Of a stretch of 64,000 nt of DNA, positions 8,041 to 15,878 are shown piece by piece; the first letter of the stretch is position 1; every line of letters starts with the position of its first letter. Both the position numbers and the translations under genes were made by a program. The notes under the pieces are model-generated. The model had not been told where the DNA came from, ran no database searches, and worked only from the letters and a program-made list of their open reading frames with translations. Location of the stretch: the NCBI RefSeq assembly GCF_026008495.1, contig NZ_BQUN01000004.1, forward strand, positions 1 through 64,000, in the 5' to 3' direction. The DNA is from Streptomyces sp. A012304. Lineage in GTDB: Bacteria > Actinomycetota > Actinomycetes > Streptomycetales > Streptomycetaceae.

Positions 8041-8660
8041 CGGCCGCGCTCGTCGCCGGCCTCGTCGCGGGCTACGGCATCGCCGTCCCCGTCGGCGCGG
8101 TCGGGACCTACCTCGTCTCCCTCACCGCCCGCACGTCCCTGCGCACCGGTGCGTGCGCCGCGCTCGGCGTGGCCACCGCCGACGGGCTGTACGCCCTCCT
8201 GGCCACCCTCGGCGGCTCCGCCGTCGCCGCCGCGCTGCGCCCGCTGCTGGGGCCGCTGCGCTGGGCCTCCGCCCTGGTGCTGCTGGCGCTGGCCGCGTGG
8301 GGCGCGGTCACGGCCGTACGCCGCTACCGGGCCCACAGGCTCGCCACCCGGTCGCTTCCCGCCCCGCCGGGCCCGGCCCGGGCCTATCTGAGCCTGCTCG
8401 GCATCACCCTGCTCAACCCGACCACCGTGGTGTACTTCGCCGCGCTCGTCCTCGGCACCGGCACGACCGACGCCGTACGCCCTGTGGACCAGGGTGTGTT
8501 CGTGCTGGCGGCGTTCGTCGCGTCCGCGAGCTGGCAGCTGCTGCTCGCCGGGGGCGGCGCCCTGCTGGGCCGCGCGCTGACCGGACACCGGGGGCGGCTG
8601 GTGACGGCACTGGTGTCCAGCGGGGTGATGACGGCGCTCGCCGTCCGGATGCTGCTGTGA
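8037..8660 (+). CDS. LysE-family amino-acid/metabolite exporter
   Basis: A 207-residue integral membrane protein with about six hydrophobic segments. It opens with VTAALVAGLVAGYGIAVPVGAV, the conserved first helix and P-V-G-A loop of the LysE/RhtB superfamily. GITLLNPTTVVYF in the middle is the second family hallmark (the N-P turn). The GTG at 8037 is chosen because no in-frame start fits better; GGAGG lies about 16 nt upstream, which is far for an ordinary start, so translation may depend on the small ORF that ends here. The exported substrate is unknown. No LysG-like regulator is adjacent. Confidence 0.8.
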   Translation: MTAALVAGLVAGYGIAVPVGAVGTYLVSLTARTSLRTGACAALGVATADGLYALLATLGGSAVAAALRPLLGPLRWASALVLLALAAWGAVTAVRRYRAHRLATRSLPAPPGPARAYLSLLGITLLNPTTVVYFAALVLGTGTTDAVRPVDQGVFVLAAFVASASWQLLLAGGGALLGRALTGHRGRLVTALVSSGVMTALAVRMLL

Positions 8661-8777
8661 CCTCCCTCCGGCCGCGGCCCCCCGCTGACCTCGGACGGGA
8701 ACCGGCCCGGATGAAACGCGCCCCCGCCGGTGTTGACGTCGGACGCAGTCGGACGCGACACGAAGGGAACGGAAGAC

Positions 8778-9230
8778 ATGCCTCTTGAGGGCGAGTACGA
8801 GCCCAGCCCGACCAAGTGGGTGCGCGACCAGGTGGAGTTGTACGAGAGCTCCGGTGGCACGGAGGGGACGACTCTCATGGACACGGGTTGGCCCGTCATC
8901 CTGCTGACGACCCGGGGCGCGAAGAGCGGGAAGATCCGCAAGACGCCGCTGATGCGGGTGGAGCACGAGGGCCGGTACGCCGCGGTCGCCTCCCTCGGCG
9001 GGGCACCGAAGCACCCGGTCTGGTACCACAACGTCAAGGCGGATCCCCGGGTGCAACTCCAGGACGGCCCGGTGAAGCGGGAGATGACGGCCCGTGAGGT
9101 CACCGGCGCCGAGAAGGCCGAGTGGTGGGAACGCGCCGTGGCCGCGTACCCGCCGTACGCCGACTACCAGAAGAAGACGGACCGGGTGATACCGGTCTTC
9201 GTCCTGGAGCCGGCCGAGGGGCAGGCGTAG
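8778..9230 (+). CDS. F420H2-dependent nitroreductase-family (DDN-like) protein
   Basis: A 150-residue protein of the deazaflavin-dependent nitroreductase family, a split beta-barrel fold found mainly in actinobacteria. Diagnostic stretches are [20 protein letters not shown] and [13 protein letters not shown], which form the F420-binding groove in this family, and the C-terminal [10 protein letters not shown] strand. The ATG at 8778 follows GGGAACGGAAG. Members reduce quinones or nitro compounds with reduced F420 and may protect against oxidative stress; the physiological substrate is unknown. A strong terminator follows about 100 bp downstream. Confidence 0.85.
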   Translation: MPLEGEYEPSPTKWVRDQVELYESSGGTEGTTLMDTGWPVILLTTRGAKSGKIRKTPLMRVEHEGRYAAVASLGGAPKHPVWYHNVKADPRVQLQDGPVKREMTAREVTGAEKAEWWERAVAAYPPYADYQKKTDRVIPVFVLEPAEGQA

Positions 9231-9330
9231 AGAGCCTCGGGGCATACGGAAAGACCGCTCGGAGAGATCCGTAAAAAAATTTCTGCTCGGGTGCGCATGG
9301 ACGGTCCCGCGCCGGGCACCCGAGGATCAG

Positions 9331-9365
9331 GCCCCGCCGCGTTCCCCCGTCGCGGCGGGGCTTTT
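9331..9365 (+). terminator. Rho-independent terminator after the DDN-like gene
   Basis: GCCCCGCCGCG and CGCGGCGGGGC form a perfect 11-bp stem around a 9-nt loop, followed by TTTT. It lies about 100 bp after the stop of the reductase gene. Confidence 0.85.
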
Positions 9366-9748
9366 CCCTGCCGCGGACGGTTCTCACGCCAGTGCGCGGT
9401 GTCGTCCAGGGCCTGGTCGATCCGGCCCAGCGCACCGGTCAGCCGGGTGCAGTCGACTCGGGCGGGGAGGCCCCGGCGCGGGAGCACTCCAGGCTGATCT
9501 CGCCGAGGTGCGGTTCTCCAGGTCCTGCCGCCCACTCCGACGGGCTCGGCCACGTGCTGGCCGCGGGCCGCCCTGAGGTGGGCCGACCTGATCGCCTCGT
9601 CCAGCCGGCTGGAGCTCTACCGGCTGAACGGCCGCCGGCCGCCCCGGCCGGCCCCCCCTCGCCCCGTGCCGTCCGCGGAAAACCGTGCCGTCCGCGGAAA
9701 ACGGGGAACGCGTTGAGCAGGACACACACCACCGCGGCGGGAGGAACC
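9366..9748. other. Gene-poor stretch with possible decayed coding fragments
   Basis: No full gene can be supported. Two short runs look protein-like but are not in intact ORFs with good starts: on the minus strand near 9380-9460 a run ending LGRIDQALDDTAHW, and on the plus strand near 9575-9640 a run LRWADLIASSSRLELYRL. Both could be remnants of broken genes or chance translations of GC-rich DNA. A 19-bp tandem duplication lies at the right end. Confidence 0.35.
9664..9701. repeat. Two tandem copies of a 19-bp unit
   Basis: CCGTGCCGTCCGCGGAAAA occurs twice, head to tail and without mismatch, 47 bp before the start of the GST-like gene. It may lie in that gene's promoter region. Each unit contains the small palindrome CCGCGG. 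Confidence 0.8.
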
Positions 9749-10768
9749 ATGCGCGACGGGCGCGCCGGCAACAGCGCGTACGGGCACCAGGCGTTCGAAC
9801 GGTCCCCGAGTCACTTCACCGACCGGATCACCGCCGACGGCCGGGACGGCTGGCCCGTGGAGCCGGGCCGCTACCGCCTGGTAGCCAGCCGCGCCTGCCC
9901 CTGGGCGAGCCGGGCGGTGATCTCCCGGCGGCTGCTGGGGCTGGAGGACGCGCTGTCGCTGGCGCTCACCGACCCCATCCAGGACGACCGCAGCTGGCGC
10001 TTCACCCTCGATCCGGGGGGCCGCGACCCGGTCCTCGGCATCCGCTACCTCGCCGAGGCCTACGAGCGGCGGGAGAAGGACCACCCGGGCGGGGTGAGCG
10101 TGCCGGCGGTCGTCGACGTGCCCAGCGGACAGCTGGTCACCAACGACTACCAGCGGCTCACCCTCGACCTCGCCACCGAGTGGACCGCCCTGCACCGCGC
10201 GGGCGCGCCCGACCTCTATCCGCACCGGCGGCGCGACGAGATCGACTCGGTCATGGCCGAGGTGTACGAGGACGTCAACAACGGTGTCTACCGGGCGGGT
10301 TTCGCCACCGGTCAGCGGGAGTACGAGCAGGCCTGCGCCTCGGTGTTCGGGCGGCTGGAGCGGTTGTCGTCCCGGCTGGCCGGGCGGCGCTATCTGGTCG
10401 GCGAGACGATCACCGAGGCGGACATCCGGCTGTTCACCACGCTGGTGCGCTTCGACGCCGTGTACCACGGCCACTTCAAGTGCAACCGCTGGAAGCTGAC
10501 GGAGGATCGGGTGCTGTGGGCGTACGCCCGGGACCTCTTCCAGACGCCCGGCTTCGGTGACACCGTCGACTTCGACCACATCAAACGGCACTACTACCAG
10601 GTGCACACCGGCATCAACCCGACCAGAATCGTGCCGCTGGGTCCCGATCCCTCCGGGTGGCTGACCCCGCACCACCGCGAGGAGCTGGGCGGGCGCCCGT
10701 TCGGGGACGGGACACCGCCCGGCCCGGTACGCGCCGGCGAGGAGGTGCCGGCGCGGGGCCGCCCCTGA
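9749..10768 (+). CDS. Glutathionyl-hydroquinone reductase-like (YqjG/ECM4 family) protein
   Basis: A 339-residue protein starting at ATG with GGGAGGAA 5 nt upstream. It has the two-domain fold of the Xi-class glutathione transferases: a thioredoxin-like N-terminal domain with the catalytic Cys50 in RACPWASRAVISR, then VNNGVYRAGFAT and an all-helical C-terminal domain with GETITEADIRLFTTLVRFD. In proteobacteria the family reduces glutathionyl-quinones back to hydroquinones. Streptomyces make mycothiol instead of glutathione, so this enzyme probably acts on mycothiol conjugates or another thiol. That is inference; the fold and Cys are plain. Confidence 0.88.
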   Translation: MRDGRAGNSAYGHQAFERSPSHFTDRITADGRDGWPVEPGRYRLVASRACPWASRAVISRRLLGLEDALSLALTDPIQDDRSWRFTLDPGGRDPVLGIRYLAEAYERREKDHPGGVSVPAVVDVPSGQLVTNDYQRLTLDLATEWTALHRAGAPDLYPHRRRDEIDSVMAEVYEDVNNGVYRAGFATGQREYEQACASVFGRLERLSSRLAGRRYLVGETITEADIRLFTTLVRFDAVYHGHFKCNRWKLTEDRVLWAYARDLFQTPGFGDTVDFDHIKRHYYQVHTGINPTRIVPLGPDPSGWLTPHHREELGGRPFGDGTPPGPVRAGEEVPARGRP

Positions 10769-10807
10769 CCCCTGTTGTCCTGCTCGTCCTACGCGAAGGA
10801 GGCCCCC

Positions 10808-11104
10808 GTGGGCAAGAAGCAGAAACTCCCCCTCGTCTACCAGCCGATCGGCTTCGTGTTCGGCTGGGCGAGCGGATGGCTGGCCGGCCTGGCCTTCCGC
10901 AAGACATGGAAGGCGATCCGGCACGAGGACGACGCACCCGACGCCCTGGACCGCGACCGCGGCTGGGGGGAGGTGCTGCTGGCCGCGGCGATCCAGGGCG
11001 CGATCTTCGCGGCGGTGCGCAGCGCGGCGGACCGTACGGGAGCGAAGGCGATCGAACGGTCCACCGGTGTGTGGCCGGCGAAGGAGAAGGGGGGCCGGGA
11101 CTGA
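10808..11104 (+). CDS. DUF4235 membrane-associated protein
   Basis: A 98-residue protein starting at GTG with GAAGGAGG 4-5 nt upstream. It begins with a Lys-rich stretch, then one hydrophobic segment (PIGFVFGWASGWLAGLAF), the conserved W-K-x-I-R-H-E-D-D-A-P box, and a second hydrophobic segment (EVLLAAAIQGAIFAAVRSA). This is the DUF4235 pattern, widespread in actinomycetes and of unknown function. It lies 39 bp after the GST-like gene and is probably transcribed with it; a terminator follows. Confidence 0.85.
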   Translation: MGKKQKLPLVYQPIGFVFGWASGWLAGLAFRKTWKAIRHEDDAPDALDRDRGWGEVLLAAAIQGAIFAAVRSAADRTGAKAIERSTGVWPAKEKGGRD

Positions 11105-11154
11105 GGTGCCGGCCGGGCCGGTCGCGCCGGCGCCGACGGGCAACCGGTGACGTT

Positions 11155-11192
11155 CCGGGCCCCGCCGTCCCGGGAAGGGCGGCGGGGCCCGG
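11155..11192. terminator. Hairpin terminator between convergent genes
   Basis: CCGGGCCCCGCCG and CGGCGGGGCCCGG form a perfect 13-bp stem with a 12-nt loop, lying between the DUF4235 gene and the convergent secreted-protein gene. There is no T-tract on either side, which is usual in high-GC actinobacteria. It may serve both strands. Confidence 0.75.
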
Positions 11193-11197
11193 ACCCG

Positions 11198-11677
11198 TCA
11201 CCCGGGGAAGTCGACCCAGTTGAGGCAGACCGTGGAGGACTTCGCCTCGTTCGTCACCCCGTTGACGGTGAACCGCACGGTGCCGCCGTAGGGGCCACCG
11301 GTGGCTCCGGCTCCCCAGTCGTAGCAGTCGGGGACGGCCGCCGTGGGTCCGTAGCAGGCTCGCTGGGTACCGCTGCTCAGCGTCATCTGCTCGCAGGAGG
11401 CGTCACCGAAATCGCTGGTGATGGCTCCGGAGACGGTGACGGCTCTGCCGGAATGATTGTTCACGACGAGAACGACCTGGGCGCGGCCCAGCTCGCTGAC
11501 GACGAGACAGCCTTGGAAGTTCACCCCGCCGACGGCGGTGTGCGCCACGCTCTTCTCGCAGCTGGTGATCTTGCCGACGGACTGCCACTGCGGCGCGGCC
11601 ACGGCAGTGCCGGAACCCAGGATGACGCTGCCGAGCACGGCAGCTCCCGCCGAAATCGTCTTCACTGTTCGACGCAT
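11198..11677 (-). CDS. Small secreted protein of unknown function
   Basis: A 159-residue protein with a clear Sec signal peptide (MRRTVKTISAGAAVLGSVILGSGTAVAA, cleavage near AVAA). AGAGGGGGGC precedes the ATG. The mature part of about 130 residues has six Cys residues (SCEKS, FQGCL, ASCEQ, RACYG, DCYDW, TVCLN), enough for three disulphides, and alternates short beta segments with Gly/Ser turns. No family is recognised. It is probably an extracellular disulphide-stabilised beta protein. Confidence 0.7.
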   Translation of the reverse strand: MRRTVKTISAGAAVLGSVILGSGTAVAAPQWQSVGKITSCEKSVAHTAVGGVNFQGCLVVSELGRAQVVLVVNNHSGRAVTVSGAITSDFGDASCEQMTLSSGTQRACYGPTAAVPDCYDWGAGATGGPYGGTVRFTVNGVTNEAKSSTVCLNWVDFPG

Positions 11678-11795
11678 GGCGCCCCCCTCTGTGATGTTCG
11701 ACCACGAGATTCGAACACTAGATCAATTCAGAGGGGGGCGCCCTTCGCTTTTCGGACAACCGGTCGAGGCGGAGCCGTGAGCGGGCAGGGTGCCG

Positions 11796-12188
11796 TCAAC
11801 CCTGCTTCGGGGCCGTGGGCGGCAGGCGGCGCAGGGTGAAGGAGTGGCCGGCCGGGTCGGCGTAGCCGCGCTCCTCGTAGGGGCCGGGGGCGCCCTTGGC
11901 GTCCAGGGGGCGGCCGCCCAGGCTCACGACCCTGCGTTCCGCCTCGTCGAGGTCCTCGACGAGGAAGTCCAGGTGGGCCTGGAGGGAGTTCTCGGGGCGG
12001 GGCCAGCTGGGCGGGGTCGCGTTCATGTCGCGCCGGAAGGCGAGCCGGGTGCCGCCGGCGCCCGTGACCTCCACCCGGTTGGCGGTCGCGAGGGTCTCCT
12101 CGGCGTCCAGCAGCCCCTTGTAGAACTCGGCGAGCTTCTCGGGCTCGGCGCAGTCGAGCACGACGAAGCCCGCATTCACCAGTGCCAT
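11796..12188 (-). CDS. VOC-family (glyoxalase-fold) protein
   Basis: A 130-residue single vicinal-oxygen-chelate domain. The ATG at 12188 is chosen because GGAGGAGAC precedes it; the frame is open further upstream. Recognisable features are VVLDCAEPEKLAEFYKGLL at the start, the middle HLDFLVEDLDEAERRV strand and the terminal DPAGHSFTLRRLP, where metal or substrate ligands usually lie. Family members include glyoxalase, dioxygenases and antibiotic-binding proteins; the substrate is unknown. It lies 68 bp downstream of the PPOX gene on the same strand and may share its transcript. Confidence 0.8.
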   Translation of the reverse strand: MALVNAGFVVLDCAEPEKLAEFYKGLLDAEETLATANRVEVTGAGGTRLAFRRDMNATPPSWPRPENSLQAHLDFLVEDLDEAERRVVSLGGRPLDAKGAPGPYEERGYADPAGHSFTLRRLPPTAPKQG

Positions 12189-12256
12189 GTCTCCTCCGCG
12201 GGTTCTCGGCAGCGGGGCGGACGTCCGCCGCCCCGGACCATGCGGATACCCCGGTT

Positions 12257-12721
12257 TCAGTCGGCCACCAGCCACGTCCCGTCGCGCATCAGCTCCCGTC
12301 CCTCGATCTCGTTCGCCGCGCGCCAGGCCTGGATCCGTCGCGGCAGGACCCGGAAGTAGAGATAGGGCGCGGCCAGCCGGCGGGGGTCGAAGCCGGTCTT
12401 GCCGGCGAAGATCTCGGCGTCCTCCTCCGGCAGGTCGGCGGGCGGCACGGACGTCGCGGTGCCCTCGACCATGACGACGTCGTCGGTCGGGCCGATGCCG
12501 AGGCGCACGGCGCCGCTGCTCAGCAGGTTGCGGCCGGTCGGGCTGGTGGCGGGTGTGGCGAACAGGAAGGTCGCGCCGTCCCAGACGAAGGACAGCGGGA
12601 CCAGGTAAGGGGCCGCGCCGTCCTCGGCGGCCGTGGCGACCCAGGCGTCGATGTCCTGTTCCAGCCGGTGCAGGGTGTCCTTCTTGCGTTGCTGCGCGGA
12701 GCGTGCGGGTGCTGAAGTCAT
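12257..12721 (-). CDS. Pyridoxamine-5'-phosphate-oxidase-fold flavin/F420-binding protein
   Basis: A 154-residue split-barrel protein: LEQDIDAWVATAAEDGAAPYLVPLSFVWDG forms the first strands, FATPATSPTGRNLLSSGAVRLGIG the cofactor-binding centre and YLYFRVLPRRIQAW the end. This matches actinobacterial PPOX-like proteins that bind FMN, F420 or haem. GGAGG sits only 1 nt from the ATG, so the start is likely but translation could be leaderless. Its start faces a cluster of palindromic operators that also precedes the divergent DUF1304/TetR operon, so the TetR protein probably controls both directions. Confidence 0.78.
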   Translation of the reverse strand: MTSAPARSAQQRKKDTLHRLEQDIDAWVATAAEDGAAPYLVPLSFVWDGATFLFATPATSPTGRNLLSSGAVRLGIGPTDDVVMVEGTATSVPPADLPEEDAEIFAGKTGFDPRRLAAPYLYFRVLPRRIQAWRAANEIEGRELMRDGTWLVAD

Positions 12722-12763
12722 GCCTCCAGTGTGACTGCCGTCACCGACAACGGCCGGGATTTC

Positions 12764-12823
12764 CTGGACAGGTGTCCAGCTATAGTGGACACCTGTCCAA
12801 GACAGCTGTCCATGACACCTGTC
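12764..12823. promoter_or_regulatory. Cluster of TetR-type operators between divergent genes
   Basis: Three related palindromes follow one another. CTGGACA-GG-TGTCCAG at 12764-12779 is perfect, TGGACA-CC-TGTCCA at 12786-12799 is perfect, and ATGACACCTGTCGA at 12812-12823 is a degenerate copy; a further GACAGCTGTC palindrome lies at 12801-12810. A TATAGT that could be a -10 box for the plus strand sits at 12781-12786, between the first two sites. The TetR gene at 13214 is the obvious candidate to bind here. Confidence 0.7.
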
Positions 12824-12854
12824 GAGAAGAGAGAGACGAGAGACGAGGCAGGAC

Positions 12855-13217
12855 ATGGAAGCCGTCGCGAACGTTCTGGTGGCGCTGGTGGCCGCGCTGC
12901 ACGTGTACATCCTGGTGATGGAGATGTTCCTGTGGCAGCGGAAGCCGGGGATGTCGTTCCACGGCTTCGACCGCGAGATGGCGCGGCGTACCGCGGCGAT
13001 GGCCGCCAACCAGGGGTTGTACAACGGCTTCCTCGCGGCGGGCCTGGTGTGGGGACTGGTCGCGGCCGACCCGACCGGGTTCCGCGTCCAGGTCTTCTTC
13101 CTGGCGTGCGTGATCGTCGCGGGTGTCTACGGCGCGGCCACGGCCAACGTCCGCATCCTGGTGGCGCAGGCACTGCCCGGCGCCATCGCCCTGGCCGCCG
13201 TGCTGCTCGCGCGGTGA
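12855..13217 (+). CDS. DUF1304 membrane protein
   Basis: A 120-residue protein with four predicted membrane helices. Landmarks are LHVYILVMEMFLWQ, the F-R/H-GFDREMARRTAAMAANQGLYNGFLAAGL core and the C-terminal GAIALAAVLLAR, all typical of DUF1304. The function is unknown. Members are often next to TetR regulators, as here. The stop overlaps the TetR start (GTGA), so the two are co-translated. Confidence 0.85.
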   Translation: MEAVANVLVALVAALHVYILVMEMFLWQRKPGMSFHGFDREMARRTAAMAANQGLYNGFLAAGLVWGLVAADPTGFRVQVFFLACVIVAGVYGAATANVRILVAQALPGAIALAAVLLAR

Positions 13218-13777
13218 CCCGCCCCGAGCCCGGGGACCCGCGGGCCGCGCGCACCCGGGCGCGGCTGCGTCAGGCCCTGCTCGCGGAGTGCGCCGAACGG
13301 CCGCTGGCCGAGGTCGGCGTGGCCGCCCTGGTCCGCCGGGCGGGCGTGGGCCGGGCCACGTTCTACGTCCACTACGACGACCTGGAGGCCCTCGCGGTCG
13401 ACGCCTGCGCGGACGTCGTACGCGAGGCCGTGGAGGCGTTGCACGCCTGGCGGGGGCGGCCCGATCCGGTGCGTGCCCCGGCCGCGCTGGCGGAGTTCTT
13501 CGCCTCGCTCACCCCGCACACCGCGCTGTACCGGACACTGCTGGCGCCGGGCGGCGGAGGGCCGCTCGGCCGGGTCCTGCACCGGGACCTGCGGGCCTAC
13601 AGCCTGCGGGAGAGGGAGCGGGCGGGCGCGGCGGACGCCCCGCTCGTCGCGTCGGCCGTCGCCGCCACCTTCGCCGGGGTGCTGGCCGACTGGCTGCACG
13701 GGCTGCTGGAGGCCACGCCCGCCGACATCGCCGATCAGGTGTGGCAGCTGCTGGTCGCGCTGCACGCGAGCCGCTGA
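13214..13777 (+). CDS. TetR-family transcriptional regulator
   Basis: A 187-residue protein. The GTG at 13214 overlaps the DUF1304 stop by 4 bp, the strongest argument for this start. The N-terminal helix-turn-helix is RLRQALLAECAERPLAEVGVAALVRRAGVGRATFYVHYDDLEAL, where GRATFYVHY is the TetR recognition-helix signature. The C-terminal half is a helical ligand-binding domain. It probably represses its own operon and the divergent PPOX gene through the palindromes at 12764-12823. The ligand is unknown. Confidence 0.88.
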   Translation: MTRPEPGDPRAARTRARLRQALLAECAERPLAEVGVAALVRRAGVGRATFYVHYDDLEALAVDACADVVREAVEALHAWRGRPDPVRAPAALAEFFASLTPHTALYRTLLAPGGGGPLGRVLHRDLRAYSLRERERAGAADAPLVASAVAATFAGVLADWLHGLLEATPADIADQVWQLLVALHASR

Positions 13778-13781
13778 AGCC

Positions 13782-14636
13782 TCACATGCATCCCACGCCG
13801 TCCTTGGCCGAAGGCCAGGCCTCCACGCCGTCGGGTGTGCGGACGTACGCCGTGGTGCGGTCGTCCGTCAGCCACAGCTGCCGGTCCCCGAGGCGGTAGC
13901 CGGTGTCGCGCGCGTCGGCGGGCATGCGGACGTCGCCGTCGTAGGGCGCGGTGAGCATGCCGGGTTCGAGGACGCCCTCGGGGTCGCGGACGTACGTCAT
14001 GGCGTCCGGGCCCCGGCCGAGCGCCAGGAAACGCGCCTCCTGCCAGCCGCAGTGCTCGGCGCCTGCGGACGAGTGGATCCTGGAGACCGGCTGCCGCTCG
14101 CCGTGCGCGTCGGTCCAGATCTCGTACCAGGAGGCGTCCGTGAACTCCGCCGGGAGTTCGGCCGGGTCGCAGGAGGCGTTGGTCTCCGGCCCCCAGCCGG
14201 GCCGGCCCTTCTGGTCCCGGGCCACCACCACCGCCACCTTCGTCCTTCCGGCGACGTCGAAGGAGTACAGGACCCGGTCGGCGCCGCGGCGCTCCACTCG
14301 GTAGCCGTGCCGGGGGACTTCGGGCTCGAACATGTGGAAGTAGAGCTTCAACCCCTCTTCGGGTGTGCCGCCCCCGTCGCGTCCGCTCCAGCCGTCGGGG
14401 CCGCCGCCGTGGTAGATCTCCCCGTCGCACTCCAGGGCCCGCCCCGCGGCGCCGGACCCGGCGTACAGCGCCTGCGGGGAGTCCTCGTCCAGCGCCCGGG
14501 TGGGGAGGTCCAGCGGGCCGTCGTACGGAGCCGGGGGCGGTGTGCCCTCGACGACGACGGCCGGCCCGCCCCCGTCGCCGCACGCCACCGCCGCCACGGC
14601 CGCCAGCACCGTCACCGCCACGAACCCTCTGCGCAT
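13782..14636 (-). CDS. Lipoprotein of unknown function
   Basis: A 284-residue protein. The ATG at 14636 places a lipoprotein signal directly at the N-terminus: MRRGFVAVTVLAAVAAVAC, with the lipobox A-V-A-C; a longer start at 14693 would bury it. The mature protein has no recognised domain. It contains four further Cys residues (in ALECDG, ASCDP, EHCGW and GVGCM) and many aromatic and acidic residues. It is expected to be anchored to the outer face of the membrane. Its 3' end is 4 bp from that of the convergent TetR gene. Confidence 0.7.
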   Translation of the reverse strand: MRRGFVAVTVLAAVAAVACGDGGGPAVVVEGTPPPAPYDGPLDLPTRALDEDSPQALYAGSGAAGRALECDGEIYHGGGPDGWSGRDGGGTPEEGLKLYFHMFEPEVPRHGYRVERRGADRVLYSFDVAGRTKVAVVVARDQKGRPGWGPETNASCDPAELPAEFTDASWYEIWTDAHGERQPVSRIHSSAGAEHCGWQEARFLALGRGPDAMTYVRDPEGVLEPGMLTAPYDGDVRMPADARDTGYRLGDRQLWLTDDRTTAYVRTPDGVEAWPSAKDGVGCM

Positions 14637-14746
14637 GCCCGCCCCTGTCTCCCGGTCGACCTCGTGCTCCTGCGACGCCGGGAGGGGACGCAACGTTCAG
14701 CGGGTCGCCGTGGGACGGGACCGCGTCCCAAGGCGACCCCTCGCTC

Positions 14747-15853
14747 TCAGAAGGTGAGCACCGGCTTGATCGTCTTGCCCTCCGTCATGTCCCGCACCGC
14801 CCGGTCGATGTCCTGGAAGGGGTAGGTGCCGACCAGGCGGTGCAGCGGCAGCCTGCCTGCCTTGACCAGCTCGACCAGGGCCGGGATGAAGGTCTGCGTC
14901 TCGCTGTCGCCGAGGGTGAGGCCGACGATCTGCTTGCCGCCGAGCAACCCGTTGACGTCCAGGGCGACTTCGGTGCCGAAGGGCGGGGCGCCGACGACCA
15001 CCAGGGTGCCGCGCGCGCCGAGCGCGTCGACGCCTTGGCGCAGGACGCCGACGTTGCCCGTCGTCTCGACGACGCCGTCGGCGCCCTGCCCGCCGGTGAT
15101 CTCCGCGATCGCCTCACCGAGTCCGGTGGCGCCCGCGTCGACGGTGTGGGTGGCGCCCAGCTCCTTGGCGAGTTCCAGGCGCTCGGCCACCCGGTCGACG
15201 GCGACGATCGTGGTGGCCGGGGTGAGGGCGGCCGCCATCACCGCCGACAGGCCGACGGCGCCGGCGCCGAGGACGACGATCGTGCTGCCGGTCCGTGGCC
15301 GCAGCACGTTCCAGACGGCGCCGACCCCGGTCTGCACCCCGCAGCCCAGCGGGGCGATCGACTCCAGCGGCACCTCGGGGTCGACCTTGACGAGGCTGCG
15401 CTCGTCGACCAGCGCCCGCTCGGCGAAGGAGGACTGGCCGAAGAAGTGGCCGCCGAGGGGCTCGCCGTCCCGGCTGAGGGTGCTGGAGCCGTCGGCGCGG
15501 CGTCCGCCGATGAGGTTCAGCGGCAGCCAGGTGGCGCAGTAGGCCGGGTGGCCGCCGTGGCAGTTGCGGCAGTCGCCGCAGGAGGTGAAGGACAGCACGA
15601 CGTGGTCGCCGGGCGCGACCCCGGTGACGGCCGAGCCGACCGCCTCGACGATCCCGGCGCCCTCGTGGCCGAGGACACCGGGCAGCGGGAAGGGCAGCCC
15701 GCCGCTCGCCACGCCGAGGTCGGTGTGACACAGGCCGGTCGCCACCAGCCGGACGAGGGCCTCGTGCGGGGCGGGGTCGTCCAGGACGACGTCGGAGAGG
15801 GTGAAGGGCGCGCCGCCGGACTCGACGACGGCGGCGCGGGTGGTGATGGGCAT
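14747..15853 (-). CDS. Zinc-dependent alcohol dehydrogenase (aryl-alcohol type)
   Basis: A 368-residue medium-chain dehydrogenase. The catalytic zinc site appears as GLCHTDLGV and GHEGAGIV; a structural zinc lobe is suggested by SCGDCRNCHGGHPAYC; the NAD-binding turn is VLGAGAVGLSAVM. Length and the GCGVQTGVGAVWNVL stretch match the benzyl/aryl-alcohol dehydrogenase group. It follows the aldehyde dehydrogenase gene by 25 bp on the same strand, so alcohol to aldehyde to acid is the likely sequence. Both are expected to be repressed by the divergent MarR protein. Confidence 0.9.
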   Translation of the reverse strand: MPITTRAAVVESGGAPFTLSDVVLDDPAPHEALVRLVATGLCHTDLGVASGGLPFPLPGVLGHEGAGIVEAVGSAVTGVAPGDHVVLSFTSCGDCRNCHGGHPAYCATWLPLNLIGGRRADGSSTLSRDGEPLGGHFFGQSSFAERALVDERSLVKVDPEVPLESIAPLGCGVQTGVGAVWNVLRPRTGSTIVVLGAGAVGLSAVMAAALTPATTIVAVDRVAERLELAKELGATHTVDAGATGLGEAIAEITGGQGADGVVETTGNVGVLRQGVDALGARGTLVVVGAPPFGTEVALDVNGLLGGKQIVGLTLGDSETQTFIPALVELVKAGRLPLHRLVGTYPFQDIDRAVRDMTEGKTIKPVLTF

Positions 15854-15878
15854 CGGGCGTACTCCTGGGGTGCGGCGC

